NCBI RefSeq assembly: GCF_039645995.1
Contig: NZ_CP147920.1
Location: 434,001-498,000, forward strand
Direction of reading: 5' to 3'
Source: Sulfurimonas sp. HSL3-1
GTDB lineage: Bacteria > Campylobacterota > Campylobacteria > Campylobacterales > Sulfurimonadaceae
Length of the DNA stretch: 64,000 nt
A program made the position numbers and the translations under genes. Numbering within the stretch: position 1 is the first letter of the stretch; every line of letters begins with the position of its first letter. The notes beneath the pieces were generated by a model. The model saw only the letters and a program-made list of their open reading frames with translations, had not been told where the DNA came from and did no database searches. This document shows positions 31,033 through 39,823 of the stretch, in pieces.

Positions 31033-33057
31033 ATGAAACAATCACTAAGTGGCGTTCGGGGTATCATGATGTCAAGTGCCGTGGGGGCGGCACTTCTGCT
31101 CTCTGGATGTGGTTCATCATCCTCTACAACGACGGCGACATCGGGTACCGTGGTCGGTGCTGAGCAGGCAACGGCGCTTGTCGGCACGCTCGAGTGTGTG
31201 CTTGGTACGGCGACCGGCACGCTGACCAATGTGCTGAGCGCGGCTGATCTCAGCATCCTTACTTCCATTCCGCTCGACCTTGCCTCTGTTGCCAATGCCA
31301 TGGTGGAACTCGGGCTGACAACAACGGGTGTCACTGTCGGCGCGATGCTGGAGACAAGCGTCTCTCTTAGCAATGTCCTCGATATCATTGGACTCGTCGG
31401 CGGTACGCCGGACGTTCTGGCAATCGTCGCATCTCTTAAAGATGCACTGGACCCTGCTACACTGCTGCAGACACTGCCGCTGGGTGACCTGCTGAGCGTT
31501 GCACCGAGCCTGCTGACGCAAGTCATTGGCACGCTTGTTGATACGACTGCCGGTGTCGCCGAGACAGGGATCGATGCGCTTACATTCCTGGACGACACGG
31601 TTATGGGTGTCGGTTACGATGTCGCTGCCTGTATCCCGCAGCTTGAGCCTGTTGTTGCAACGCTCGACTGTGCGACAAACAGCGTACTGGGCGGTGCAAC
31701 ACTGACAGCAGAAAACCTGAAAACACTTGCGGTTGCCCTTCCGCTCGGTGACCTGCTCGGTGCCGTTCAGAGTTTGACAGGCCTGGCGGATACCGCGACA
31801 CTCTCTGACCTCCTTGCCGCTCCGCTCAGCGCGGGAGACCTCCTTGGTATCCTCGGAACACTGTCTGGTGACCCGCAATCAGTCCTTTCAGACCTGACAG
31901 GCGCACTTGATCCGTCCCAGCTGACGAACCTGCTGAGCCTCGGCGACCTTATCGTGGCACCGCAGGAGCTCCTCGGTACGACACTCGGCACCCTGCCGGC
32001 AACCCTGCTGACAACGACAACGGGTCTGCTCGGTACGGTCGAAGGCCTGCTTGCACAGGTGACAGGCGACCTGACATCCTGTCTGGATCCGAACCTGCTG
32101 GTCGGTTCACTGACAAGTCTGCTCGGTGCGCTCCCGCTGGATGGCGGCGCGCTTCCGCTGGATCCTGCAGGGCTCCTGAGCCTGGTCAGTGCTGACACGA
32201 CGATCAATGACATTATCGCTGCGGCGAAAACACTGCCGGTCCTCAACGCGCTTCCGCTCGATGAGCTGATGGCGACGAAGCTGAGCGTTGCCCAGCTGAT
32301 GGATATCATTAATGCGCTGCCGATCCCTGCACCGGTATCTACTGTGCTGACGACAGTACTGGGTGCCGTGCCGGATCTGAACCTGCCGGCACTTTCGCTG
32401 AACGACATCCTTGCCCTGCCGGGTGAAGTCCTGCCGTTCGGTATCGATCCGATGGATACAAGCATCAACGGCCTCCTGACGACATCTGTCAACATGCTGG
32501 CACTGCTGGAATCCGTGGCACACGGTCTGAATGCCGAAGGAACAGCCTTCCTGCTCAACGCCGGCGTTGTTATGCCTGTTGTCACAACGATCGACAAGCT
32601 CGGCGGGTATGCGATCCTCGGCGGTCTGATGACCAACGTGCCGTACCTGACACAGACACTGCCGCTGGGTGACCTGACAGGTCTGCTTCTGAACGGTGCG
32701 ACTCCGACCGACCTCGGTGCACTCAGCAGCCTGGTCGGTACGATCCTGGGCAGCGGTGATCCGACCGGTGCGCTTACAAGCATCCTGAGTACGCTGACAG
32801 GTGCATCTTCAGGTGATCTGCTCGGCCTGCTCGGCGGGGACCTGCTGGGTTCACTGACCGGTACACTCTCGGATCTGCTCAACAGCCTCGGCGGCAACCT
32901 CCTCGGCGACCTGCTGACAACACTGACAAGCCTGCTCGGCGGAGCTGATGCCTCTGCGATTACTGACCTGCTCGGCGGCCTGACAACCGATCCGACTGCA
33001 CTGCTGCAGACGCTGCTTGGCCTGCTGAACGCTCAGGGCCTTGCCCTCCCGCTCTAA
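31033..33057 (+). CDS. Leu/Gly-rich low-complexity lipoprotein of the surface locus
   Basis: This 674-residue protein has a lipobox at residues 23-26 (LSGC) followed by GSSSSTTT. The rest is built of hydrophobic Leu/Gly/Thr/Asp/Ala segments. LPLGDL occurs three times exactly (QTLPLGDLLSV, VALPLGDLLGA, QTLPLGDLTGL), with variants such as LSLGDLIV and LPLDELM. Lys, Arg and aromatics are few. Four cysteines follow the lipidated one. The C-terminal 120 residues (GLLGGDLLGSL, LLNSLGGNLLGDLLTTL) resemble the tail of the small exported protein at 4885. The start at 31033 has AAGGA upstream; the frame is open 18 codons further. I found no known family; a repetitive fibre-like or scaffold role is inference. 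Confidence 0.75.
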   Translation: MKQSLSGVRGIMMSSAVGAALLLSGCGSSSSTTTATSGTVVGAEQATALVGTLECVLGTATGTLTNVLSAADLSILTSIPLDLASVANAMVELGLTTTGVTVGAMLETSVSLSNVLDIIGLVGGTPDVLAIVASLKDALDPATLLQTLPLGDLLSVAPSLLTQVIGTLVDTTAGVAETGIDALTFLDDTVMGVGYDVAACIPQLEPVVATLDCATNSVLGGATLTAENLKTLAVALPLGDLLGAVQSLTGLADTATLSDLLAAPLSAGDLLGILGTLSGDPQSVLSDLTGALDPSQLTNLLSLGDLIVAPQELLGTTLGTLPATLLTTTTGLLGTVEGLLAQVTGDLTSCLDPNLLVGSLTSLLGALPLDGGALPLDPAGLLSLVSADTTINDIIAAAKTLPVLNALPLDELMATKLSVAQLMDIINALPIPAPVSTVLTTVLGAVPDLNLPALSLNDILALPGEVLPFGIDPMDTSINGLLTTSVNMLALLESVAHGLNAEGTAFLLNAGVVMPVVTTIDKLGGYAILGGLMTNVPYLTQTLPLGDLTGLLLNGATPTDLGALSSLVGTILGSGDPTGALTSILSTLTGASSGDLLGLLGGDLLGSLTGTLSDLLNSLGGNLLGDLLTTLTSLLGGADASAITDLLGGLTTDPTALLQTLLGLLNAQGLALPL

Positions 33058-33363
33058 GCACCTCTTACCATCCGTTCGCAGCTCCGGCTGCGGACAGGAT
33101 AGACTGAAAACCTCTAACCTTTTATCACCCAAAATATAGTATTCCAACAGTGTATTTTCAAGTAATTTTCCAACAATTCCATTTGTTTTCATATAATTTA
33201 TTTTGAATTATTTTTTACTGTTATTTGTATCATAAATACTATGTTTTGATTCAGCTTTCTGTGATATTATTGATTGAACTCTTCCGCGATATTCTGTCGC
33301 GGGGATTGTGGCGGGAAGCGGCCTTAACCGAGATAAAAAGCTTCAAAAACGAAGGAGTGTAAA
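33058..33363. other. AT-rich intergenic region with two stem-loops
   Basis: It holds a nine-base-pair hairpin at 33074-33095 (GTTCGCAGC/GCTGCGGAC) just after the lipoprotein stop, and a six-base-pair hairpin at 33284-33302 (CCGCGA/TCGCGG) upstream of the next gene. Between them is AT-rich sequence that probably contains the promoter of the next module. No gene seen. Confidence 0.5.
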
Positions 33364-36021
33364 ATGCAATTGTTTTTGCAAACGAAGAAGGGGTTGGCAC
33401 TCTTCCTCGGCATGGCGATGATGTTCATGCTGGCAGGATGCGGTGCGGACAGTGCCTTTGACAACAATGTCAAAGGTAGTGGTCTTGAGGTAACGGTTTC
33501 GCCTGCCGATGGGGCAACGGACGTTTTCCTCAATACGGACATTACGGGAACGTTTAATAAGGATCTCCAGCAGGCAACGTTGATCGAGGGGACGACGTTT
33601 TACCTGCTAGACCCGAATAACAGCATGGTGCCGGGATCGTGGTCATATCTGAACAAGGTATTGCGCTTCAAGCCCGATGCCAATCTGACGGCGAACACCA
33701 CCTACCGGTTCGTCATTACGAACGGTATCAGAGCGACGGACTACTCCCGCCTGGGCGGCGATGTCGTCACGCAGTTCACGACCGGAACGGGTCTGGGACT
33801 CAACGTCACGCTCAATCCGCACCAAGGGGACAGCAACGTCTCACTCAATCCCAATATCACCGCAACGTTTAACGAGCCGGTGGATCTCGCAACGGTTACG
33901 AACAACAGTTTCTATCTGCTTGATGGAAACAGCGTGAAAGTACCGGTGACGAAGATCGACCATACCGACGATAACACGACGTTGATTTTGAAACTCGCTT
34001 CCAACCTGGCGCCGTTCAGTACTTACACCACCGTTGTGACGACGGCCGTGTCGGCACCGAACGGGCATACGCTCGCTGCCGACGAGACGGCCATGTTCGT
34101 GACGGGCAACTGGCTGCGCCTTGCCGTGACGATCATGCCGTCCGACGGTACGACAGGTGTGCCGATCAACACGATGGTGACCGCGACCTTCAACAAACCG
34201 ATGGATCTGTCGACGCTCAATTCGGGCAATATCTACCTGATGGATGAAAACGGCACCCACGTTCCGGGTACGCTGCATACGGGTACGGATGCGAGCGGCA
34301 ATACGGTCGTAACCTTTATCCTCGATCCGGGTACGACGCTGGTTCCGAACAGCGATTACACCTTCGTGGTCGAAAACGACGTGACGTCTCTCGACGGCGA
34401 ACAACTGGGCACGGATGAGACATCGACTTTCACGACGGGTACCCAGACGGAGCTTCAGGTCTACATCGTCCCGACGGACGGCGCGACCGGCGTGCCGGTC
34501 AGTGACGACATTGTTGCCTACTTCAACGAGGACGTCAACGAGACGACCCTTGACGCTGCGACCTTCTATCTTGAAAACAGCGGGGGAGGCCTGCTACCGG
34601 GCACGATCGGTTATGACAGCGGCAACTATGTCGCCGTCTTCAACCCGGATGCGAACCTGACGGCATACAACACCTACACCTTTACGGTGACAACGGGGGT
34701 TGTAGCAGTCAACGGCGATACACTTGCCAGCGACGTGAACTCAACATTCACAACCGGCAATCTGATCCGCGTCATTGATGCGGCCGTCTTCAGTATGGGC
34801 ACTACCGCCGTGGCTGCCGATACGAACGAATCGGCCCTCAACGGTGTTACAGGCAATCTGCTCGGGACAAATATTTCCCTGGGCGTCGATGGCGTGCTGG
34901 GACTGGCTACGGCGACTGTCAACTACGAAGGGCTGGTGGCCGCACTCAGCGGGGAAACCAATGCGACAACGGTGCAGGAGCTCGTGGACAGCAACGTCAG
35001 TCTGACGACACTGCTGCAGATTATTTCCGACCAGCTGCCGGCGGGGCCGGGCAAAGATGCTGTGGATCAAATTGCGCAGGCTGTGGCTGACCAGGGCCTT
35101 GATCAGCCGGTAGCTATCGGAGATCTACTGCAGTTCCCAGATAGCGTTCTCCCCGGGAGTGTACAAGATCTCCTGGCCATGGAGGGTATTTCGGGGGCAG
35201 AGGCGAATACGATCACGCTGTTGAGTTCGGTGAACGCTGCACTGGCGCCGATTACACAAAGTGTGATCGAGATTCCGCTCTCCATTCCGGGACTGACAGA
35301 CGGCAATAGCACGCTTCGTGCGCAACTGGTGAGTCCGCCGGCGATTGCACTGATGGTTCCGGGGGATACGATCCGCGCTTCCCAGGCAAGAATCCAGCTG
35401 AAGCTTGCATTGACCGGTTCGGCGCTTACCGACCTGTTATCGCTGCTTGGTCTCGGCACAAGCGAGATCATCAATATTCCGCTGTACATCGTGCTGGGTG
35501 CCGCTGAAGGCAACTTGACGACGCTCTCGGTTGACGATGTCGCGATGGCGGTACAGAACGGGCTTGCCTCAATCTATCTCGGGTCGATTCCGGATGACCA
35601 GTTCTTCTCCGATCAGCCGTTGACGGCAGACAGCTTCGCTCCGGTAGACCTTATCAATCTGCTTGGGCTTGCAACCGTGACTGCCAAGGCATATGCTGTC
35701 GGTGATACGAACAATACGACGATGCACTTCTTGCCGATCAATATACCGCAGATGGATAGTGCCTTCGCACCGCTGGGCGATACGACAGGCTCATTGCTGG
35801 GAACATTGACAAGTAATCTTGAGCTGCAGGTGACACTGCTTGGCATTCCGTTGCTTGATGTCAGCGCGCTCGCAGGGGCGCTGAGCGATCTGTTGGTGAA
35901 CACGCTTGCACCGGCGCTGTCGCCGATCCTTAATATGCTGAGTGACGCGCTTGGAGCGTATAGCGGTCAGGCCGATGTCACGATGCTCAGCCTGATCGAG
36001 CATTACATCGAGCAACCGTAA
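33364..36021 (+). CDS. Lipoprotein with four Big_5 Ig-like domains and TadG-like C-terminal region (module 1)
   Basis: This 885-residue lipoprotein has lipobox LAGC at 23-26, then GADSAFDNNVKG. Four Big_5/SbsA-type Ig-like domains follow at about 41-141, 146-250, 252-357 and 360-463, each with a FNxxx(D/N) strand (FNKDL, FNEPVD, FNKPMD, FNEDVN) and ending FTTG. From about 466 to the end is a different region, with IGDLLQFPDSVLPGSVQDLL, SPPAIALMVPGDTIRASQAR and INIPLYIVLGAAEGNLTTLS. The last motif is like that in the C-terminal part of TadG-family proteins. GAAGGAG precedes the ATG by six bases. It is followed by an OmpA-family gene. Probably an outer-membrane adhesin or fibre component. Confidence 0.82.
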   Translation: MQLFLQTKKGLALFLGMAMMFMLAGCGADSAFDNNVKGSGLEVTVSPADGATDVFLNTDITGTFNKDLQQATLIEGTTFYLLDPNNSMVPGSWSYLNKVLRFKPDANLTANTTYRFVITNGIRATDYSRLGGDVVTQFTTGTGLGLNVTLNPHQGDSNVSLNPNITATFNEPVDLATVTNNSFYLLDGNSVKVPVTKIDHTDDNTTLILKLASNLAPFSTYTTVVTTAVSAPNGHTLAADETAMFVTGNWLRLAVTIMPSDGTTGVPINTMVTATFNKPMDLSTLNSGNIYLMDENGTHVPGTLHTGTDASGNTVVTFILDPGTTLVPNSDYTFVVENDVTSLDGEQLGTDETSTFTTGTQTELQVYIVPTDGATGVPVSDDIVAYFNEDVNETTLDAATFYLENSGGGLLPGTIGYDSGNYVAVFNPDANLTAYNTYTFTVTTGVVAVNGDTLASDVNSTFTTGNLIRVIDAAVFSMGTTAVAADTNESALNGVTGNLLGTNISLGVDGVLGLATATVNYEGLVAALSGETNATTVQELVDSNVSLTTLLQIISDQLPAGPGKDAVDQIAQAVADQGLDQPVAIGDLLQFPDSVLPGSVQDLLAMEGISGAEANTITLLSSVNAALAPITQSVIEIPLSIPGLTDGNSTLRAQLVSPPAIALMVPGDTIRASQARIQLKLALTGSALTDLLSLLGLGTSEIINIPLYIVLGAAEGNLTTLSVDDVAMAVQNGLASIYLGSIPDDQFFSDQPLTADSFAPVDLINLLGLATVTAKAYAVGDTNNTTMHFLPINIPQMDSAFAPLGDTTGSLLGTLTSNLELQVTLLGIPLLDVSALAGALSDLLVNTLAPALSPILNMLSDALGAYSGQADVTMLSLIEHYIEQP

Positions 36022-36041
36022 CAGATAGAATAGAGAATGAA

Positions 36042-36060
36042 CACGGGGCATCGCCCCGTG
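36042..36060 (+). other. Intercistronic stem-loop, module 1
   Basis: CACGGGGC, ATC, GCCCCGTG: a perfect eight-base-pair hairpin between the lipoprotein stop and the OmpA ribosome site. Module 2 has a GGGG/CCCC hairpin in the same place. It may set relative expression or protect mRNA ends. Confidence 0.6.
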
Positions 36061-36078
36061 ATATGAAGGATGATAATA

Positions 36079-37314
36079 ATGAGAAGATATTCATTGGCAG
36101 CGGCGGCACTTTTGCTCACCACTGCGGCGTATGCTGATTTCCCGGCGAAACGCATTGCCTTCCCGGGTTTCTATATCGGAGGTAATGTCGGTTACGCGAT
36201 CGGGCGGGTGAATGAGACCGATACGGCCGAGGAAGCGTGTAACGGCGATCCGGCCTGTACCGTAATAAACTCCACCATTGACGAGAACGCATTTGGGCTT
36301 AAGCTGTTCGGAGGTTACCTCTTCAACGACTACTTTGCCATTGAGGGCGGTTATTTCAACCTCGGCGAGCTTTCGTTCAAACACAACACGAGCACGGGGG
36401 AGACCTACAAGGGTACTGCGAAGACACAGGGGTTGAATGCCGATGTGGTCGGGCACCTTCCGATCCTGGAGCAGCTCACCGTTTTCGGACGGCTCGGTGT
36501 GATGTATGCCGAAGTCAGCAAAGACTACTCTTACAGCGGCGGCACGCTCTACGTCAACGGCGTCGCGAAAGATATGAGCCCAAGCCAGTGGGGTGCGGGT
36601 CTGAAGGTCGGCCTGGGCGTACAGTATGACTTTACGCCCCGCCTCGGCGTTCGCGGTGAATGGGAAGGGTACCACATGGAGGAGGACGCCTCGAACTCCG
36701 GTCTCGATATGAGTCTCTGGTCCGTCGGTGTCGTCTACCGCTTCGGTGAAGATCCGAACGCACCTGTCCCGCCGCCGGAGCCGGAAAAAGTCGTCGTGGT
36801 CAAAGAGGTCCCGGTACCGGCCGAACCTGTTGTCGTCGAAAAAGTCGTCGAGAAAGAGGTCGTCAAAGAGGTCCCGTCCGAACCGGTCATTATCCGGAAG
36901 CCGGTCGAACGCGTCGTCCTGGCGACGGATGCGCTCTTCGACTTCAACAAGGCGACAGTCAAACCGGAAGGTAAAGCCGCGATCAGAGACCTCGTGCTGA
37001 AACTGCAAAAAGATGACAAGCTGATCGTGACGGGCCATACGGACAGCATCGGTTCCGAGCTGTACAACCTCAAACTGTCACAGCGCCGTGCCGACGCGGT
37101 CAAGAATGAACTCGTCATCAACGGCATCGGCGCCGACCGTATCGAAACGAAGGCCAAAGGGGAGAGCGATCCCGTCGCGACCAATGCGACCGATGAGGGG
37201 CGCGCGCAGAACCGCCGCGTTGAAATCGACATCATCGCTGCACCGAAAGAGCCGGGGGAAGAGATCACACCGCCGGCAGATGAAGTTACCCTCCCCGCAG
37301 GGGAAACGAAGTAA
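36079..37314 (+). CDS. OmpA-family outer-membrane protein (module 1)
   Basis: This 411-residue protein has a signal peptide (MRRYSLAAAALLLTTAAYA). An N-terminal eight-stranded barrel (FPGFYIGGNVGYAIG; GGYFNLGELSFKHN; ends SVGVVYRFG) carries a CNGDPAC cysteine pair in the first loop. A Pro/Val/Lys/Glu linker (VVVVKEVPVPAEPVVVEKV) follows, then an OmpA C-terminal peptidoglycan-binding domain with LFDFNKATVKPEG, VTGHTDSIGSELYN and LSQRRADAVKNEL. The ATG at 36079 has AAGGA at proper spacing; an ATG at 36070 is too close to it. It anchors the outer membrane to the wall and probably works with the preceding lipoprotein. Confidence 0.9.
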   Translation: MRRYSLAAAALLLTTAAYADFPAKRIAFPGFYIGGNVGYAIGRVNETDTAEEACNGDPACTVINSTIDENAFGLKLFGGYLFNDYFAIEGGYFNLGELSFKHNTSTGETYKGTAKTQGLNADVVGHLPILEQLTVFGRLGVMYAEVSKDYSYSGGTLYVNGVAKDMSPSQWGAGLKVGLGVQYDFTPRLGVRGEWEGYHMEEDASNSGLDMSLWSVGVVYRFGEDPNAPVPPPEPEKVVVVKEVPVPAEPVVVEKVVEKEVVKEVPSEPVIIRKPVERVVLATDALFDFNKATVKPEGKAAIRDLVLKLQKDDKLIVTGHTDSIGSELYNLKLSQRRADAVKNELVINGIGADRIETKAKGESDPVATNATDEGRAQNRRVEIDIIAAPKEPGEEITPPADEVTLPAGETK

Positions 37315-37746
37315 CGACACTTCTACACTCAGTGAAGGAGCTCCCCGGAGCCTCCTTCATCCCTAGAACTCTCCGACCCTTCTAACGACAATACATCATC
37401 GCTCTCTATCCAGTTTCTTACAATCAGCATGCTGCGTGATTAGGTATGCCCGCTTCAGACACTGCTGCAAAGCATATTTTCTATATTTGACGATAAAACA
37501 TGACTTTTTTGCATAAAGTTTTATAAATACAGAATATGTTCTTGATAATTTTTTGATAAACACACATAAAAAAATGAAAAATCGTATTTTTTGATTTATA
37601 TTAAGTATCATGAAGATATGATTCATTTCGTTAGAAATGAGATGTCAGTGGGATGGAGGGGAAAAGTGTCACCTTCTCTCGCGAGAAGAGGTGAACGCTG
37701 TCGGTCAGGCGGTACGGCGTTTTCGATGAATCAAAAGGAGTAATAG
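37315..37746. other. Intergenic region between modules with three dyads
   Basis: An 11-base-pair stem with a bulge (37334-37358, GAAGGAGCTCC/GGAGCCTCCTTC) follows the OmpA gene and is probably its transcript end. AT-rich sequence follows. Then come a seven-base-pair hairpin (37623-37640, TCATTTC/GAAATGA) and a long dyad (37670-37693, CACCTTCTCTCG/CGAGAAGAGGTG, one mismatch). They lie upstream of the module-2 start and could be operator or leader structures. Confidence 0.5.
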
Positions 37747-39774
37747 GTGAAGACGTCTAAGTATAAGTGGGGGCTGACCGGCATCCTTGGCATGGCAATG
37801 GTGTTGATTCTGGCCGGGTGCGGACGCGACAGCGCGTTTGACGACAATGTCAACGGCGGTGAACTGCAGGTGGCGGTTGATCCGTCCGAAGGAGCGGTCA
37901 ATGTGCCGATCAACAAGCTGATCACGGCGAAATTCAACAAAGAGATGAATGTATCGACCGTGAACGATTCGACTTTCTACCTGCTGGATGAGAACGGTAC
38001 CAAAGTCTCCTCAACGATCAAATTCTACGGCACGGATACCAAGCTCTTTACCTTGACGTCCAATGCGGATCTGGTGATGGATTCGAATTACACCGTGTAT
38101 GTCACAAGGGGGGTTAAAGCGAGTGACGGCTACCTCCTTGCGGCGGACAATATTATCCACTTTCGCACGGGCACGCTGAAATATCTGCAGGTCACGGTCC
38201 TGCCCAATGACGGCGACACCAACGTCTCCATCGGCGTGCATATCCTGGGGAATTTCAACGAAGCGGTCAATACGGCGACACTGAACAGTACCAACGTCTA
38301 TCTGCGAGAGAGCAACGGTAGCTTTGTCAACGGGACGATCAATTACAGCGACGTCGGCGATGATCACCTCATGACCTTCACCCCGTCGGTCCCGCTCGAT
38401 TACAACGCGACGTATACCTTTACGATCAAGCAGCCGGTGACGTCTCTCACCGGACTGCAGCTTGAATATGACAGCGTGAACAGCTTTACGACAGGGCCGA
38501 TGAAGGTGGTCCAGGCGGCCGTCTTCTCCATGGCGGCGAGCCCGGTAGCGGTTGACACGAATAATTCCGAGGTACTCGGCAGCGTGCTCGGCGGTTTGCT
38601 GGGGACGCAGGCGTCGGTAGACCTCCTGGGTTCCGGGGGACTGGCCGGCGTCAGCCTCGGCTTCCCCAAACTGGTCTCGGACCTTGTCGATGTCGTGTCC
38701 GCATCAACGGTCGAAGACCTGGTCGACAGCAACGTGACGCTCGACGCGATGCTGAGGGTCATTGCCGATGAGCTGGAAGGGCTTGATGCCGCCGAGGCAC
38801 ATCAGCTCGTGATTGATCTGAGGGAAGAGGTCAACGCCTCCGGTCTCAGCGATACGCCGATCAGCGTGGGCAGTCTGCTCCAGTTCCCGGTCGATACGCT
38901 GCCGATGCAGGTGAACGATGTGCTGTCGATGACGGGCCTCTCCGCGGCGCAGCTGAGCGTTCAGTCGCTGTTGGGCGGCATCAACCAGGCGCTTGCGCCG
39001 GTACTGAACGCCCCGATAGAGGTACCGCTCTCCCTGCCGCTTCTGACGGATGAAAGCAGCGGCCTGAAACTCCAGGTCATTACACCGCCGGCGATCGCCG
39101 TGATGAAAGAAGGGGATACGATCCACTCCGCATCGACCCGTCTGCAGCTTAACCTCAAAGTCGGGGGTATCCTGGGGGATCTTCTCGGTGCATTGAATAC
39201 GCAGCTGGACGGAGAAGGGGCGGTGAGTGCCGACCTTATCAACCTGCCGCTTTACCTTGAGCTTGGCTCGTCGGAGGCCAACCTGACGGTCCTGAACAAC
39301 GATGAGATCGCTATGAATGTTCGCAACGGATTGGCCACACTTGTGATCGGTACGATCCCCGAAGACCAGTTCTTCTCGCAGCAGCCGCTTTCGCCTGAGG
39401 ATGTCGGCAGCGCCGATCTCGTCAATCTCCTGGGGCTGGTGAAGATCACCGTTAAGGCCTATGCATCGGGCGTGGCTGACAGCGGCGGAATCAACTTCCT
39501 GCCGGTCGATATGCAGCAGATGCAGAGTGTCTATGCGCCGACAGGTTCGACAACGGGCGCACTGCTCAATACGCTGGTAAGCAATCTGGAACTGACGATT
39601 AATCTGCTGGGCATCCCGATCGATGTGAGTGGGCTGCTTGGAAGTCTGCTCGACCCGCTGCTGTCGATTCTGCTGCCGCTGCTGTCACCGCTGCTTGACT
39701 CGGTCACAGGACTGCTGGGAGCGAGTATCGGCAAGGCGGACGTGACCATGATGAGTCTGATATACGGGAACTAG
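37747..39774 (+). CDS. Lipoprotein with two Big_5 Ig-like domains and TadG-like C-terminal region (module 2)
   Basis: This 675-residue paralogue of the lipoprotein at 33364 has lipobox LAGC at 22-25, then GRDSAFDDNVNG. It has only two Big_5 domains (about 38-141 and 145-250, with FNKEMN and FNEAVN). The same C-terminal region follows (from about 254 on: ISVGSLLQFPVDTLPMQVND, TPPAIAVMKEGDTIHSASTR, LINLPLYLELGSSEANLTVL, DVTMMSLIYGN). GTG start at 37747, six bases after AAAAGGAG. Loss or gain of two Ig-like domains relative to module 1 is the main difference. Confidence 0.83.
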   Translation: MKTSKYKWGLTGILGMAMVLILAGCGRDSAFDDNVNGGELQVAVDPSEGAVNVPINKLITAKFNKEMNVSTVNDSTFYLLDENGTKVSSTIKFYGTDTKLFTLTSNADLVMDSNYTVYVTRGVKASDGYLLAADNIIHFRTGTLKYLQVTVLPNDGDTNVSIGVHILGNFNEAVNTATLNSTNVYLRESNGSFVNGTINYSDVGDDHLMTFTPSVPLDYNATYTFTIKQPVTSLTGLQLEYDSVNSFTTGPMKVVQAAVFSMAASPVAVDTNNSEVLGSVLGGLLGTQASVDLLGSGGLAGVSLGFPKLVSDLVDVVSASTVEDLVDSNVTLDAMLRVIADELEGLDAAEAHQLVIDLREEVNASGLSDTPISVGSLLQFPVDTLPMQVNDVLSMTGLSAAQLSVQSLLGGINQALAPVLNAPIEVPLSLPLLTDESSGLKLQVITPPAIAVMKEGDTIHSASTRLQLNLKVGGILGDLLGALNTQLDGEGAVSADLINLPLYLELGSSEANLTVLNNDEIAMNVRNGLATLVIGTIPEDQFFSQQPLSPEDVGSADLVNLLGLVKITVKAYASGVADSGGINFLPVDMQQMQSVYAPTGSTTGALLNTLVSNLELTINLLGIPIDVSGLLGSLLDPLLSILLPLLSPLLDSVTGLLGASIGKADVTMMSLIYGN

Positions 39775-39791
39775 AGCGTTCTGAAAAATAG

Positions 39792-39807
39792 CGGGGTACG
39801 CGCCCCG
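39792..39807 (+). other. Intercistronic stem-loop, module 2
   Basis: CGGGG, TACGCG, CCCCG lies between the lipoprotein stop and the OmpA ribosome site. It matches module 1 in position and in GGGG/CCCC core but not in loop. Confidence 0.5.
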
Positions 39808-39823
39808 GAACGGAAGGAAAGAA

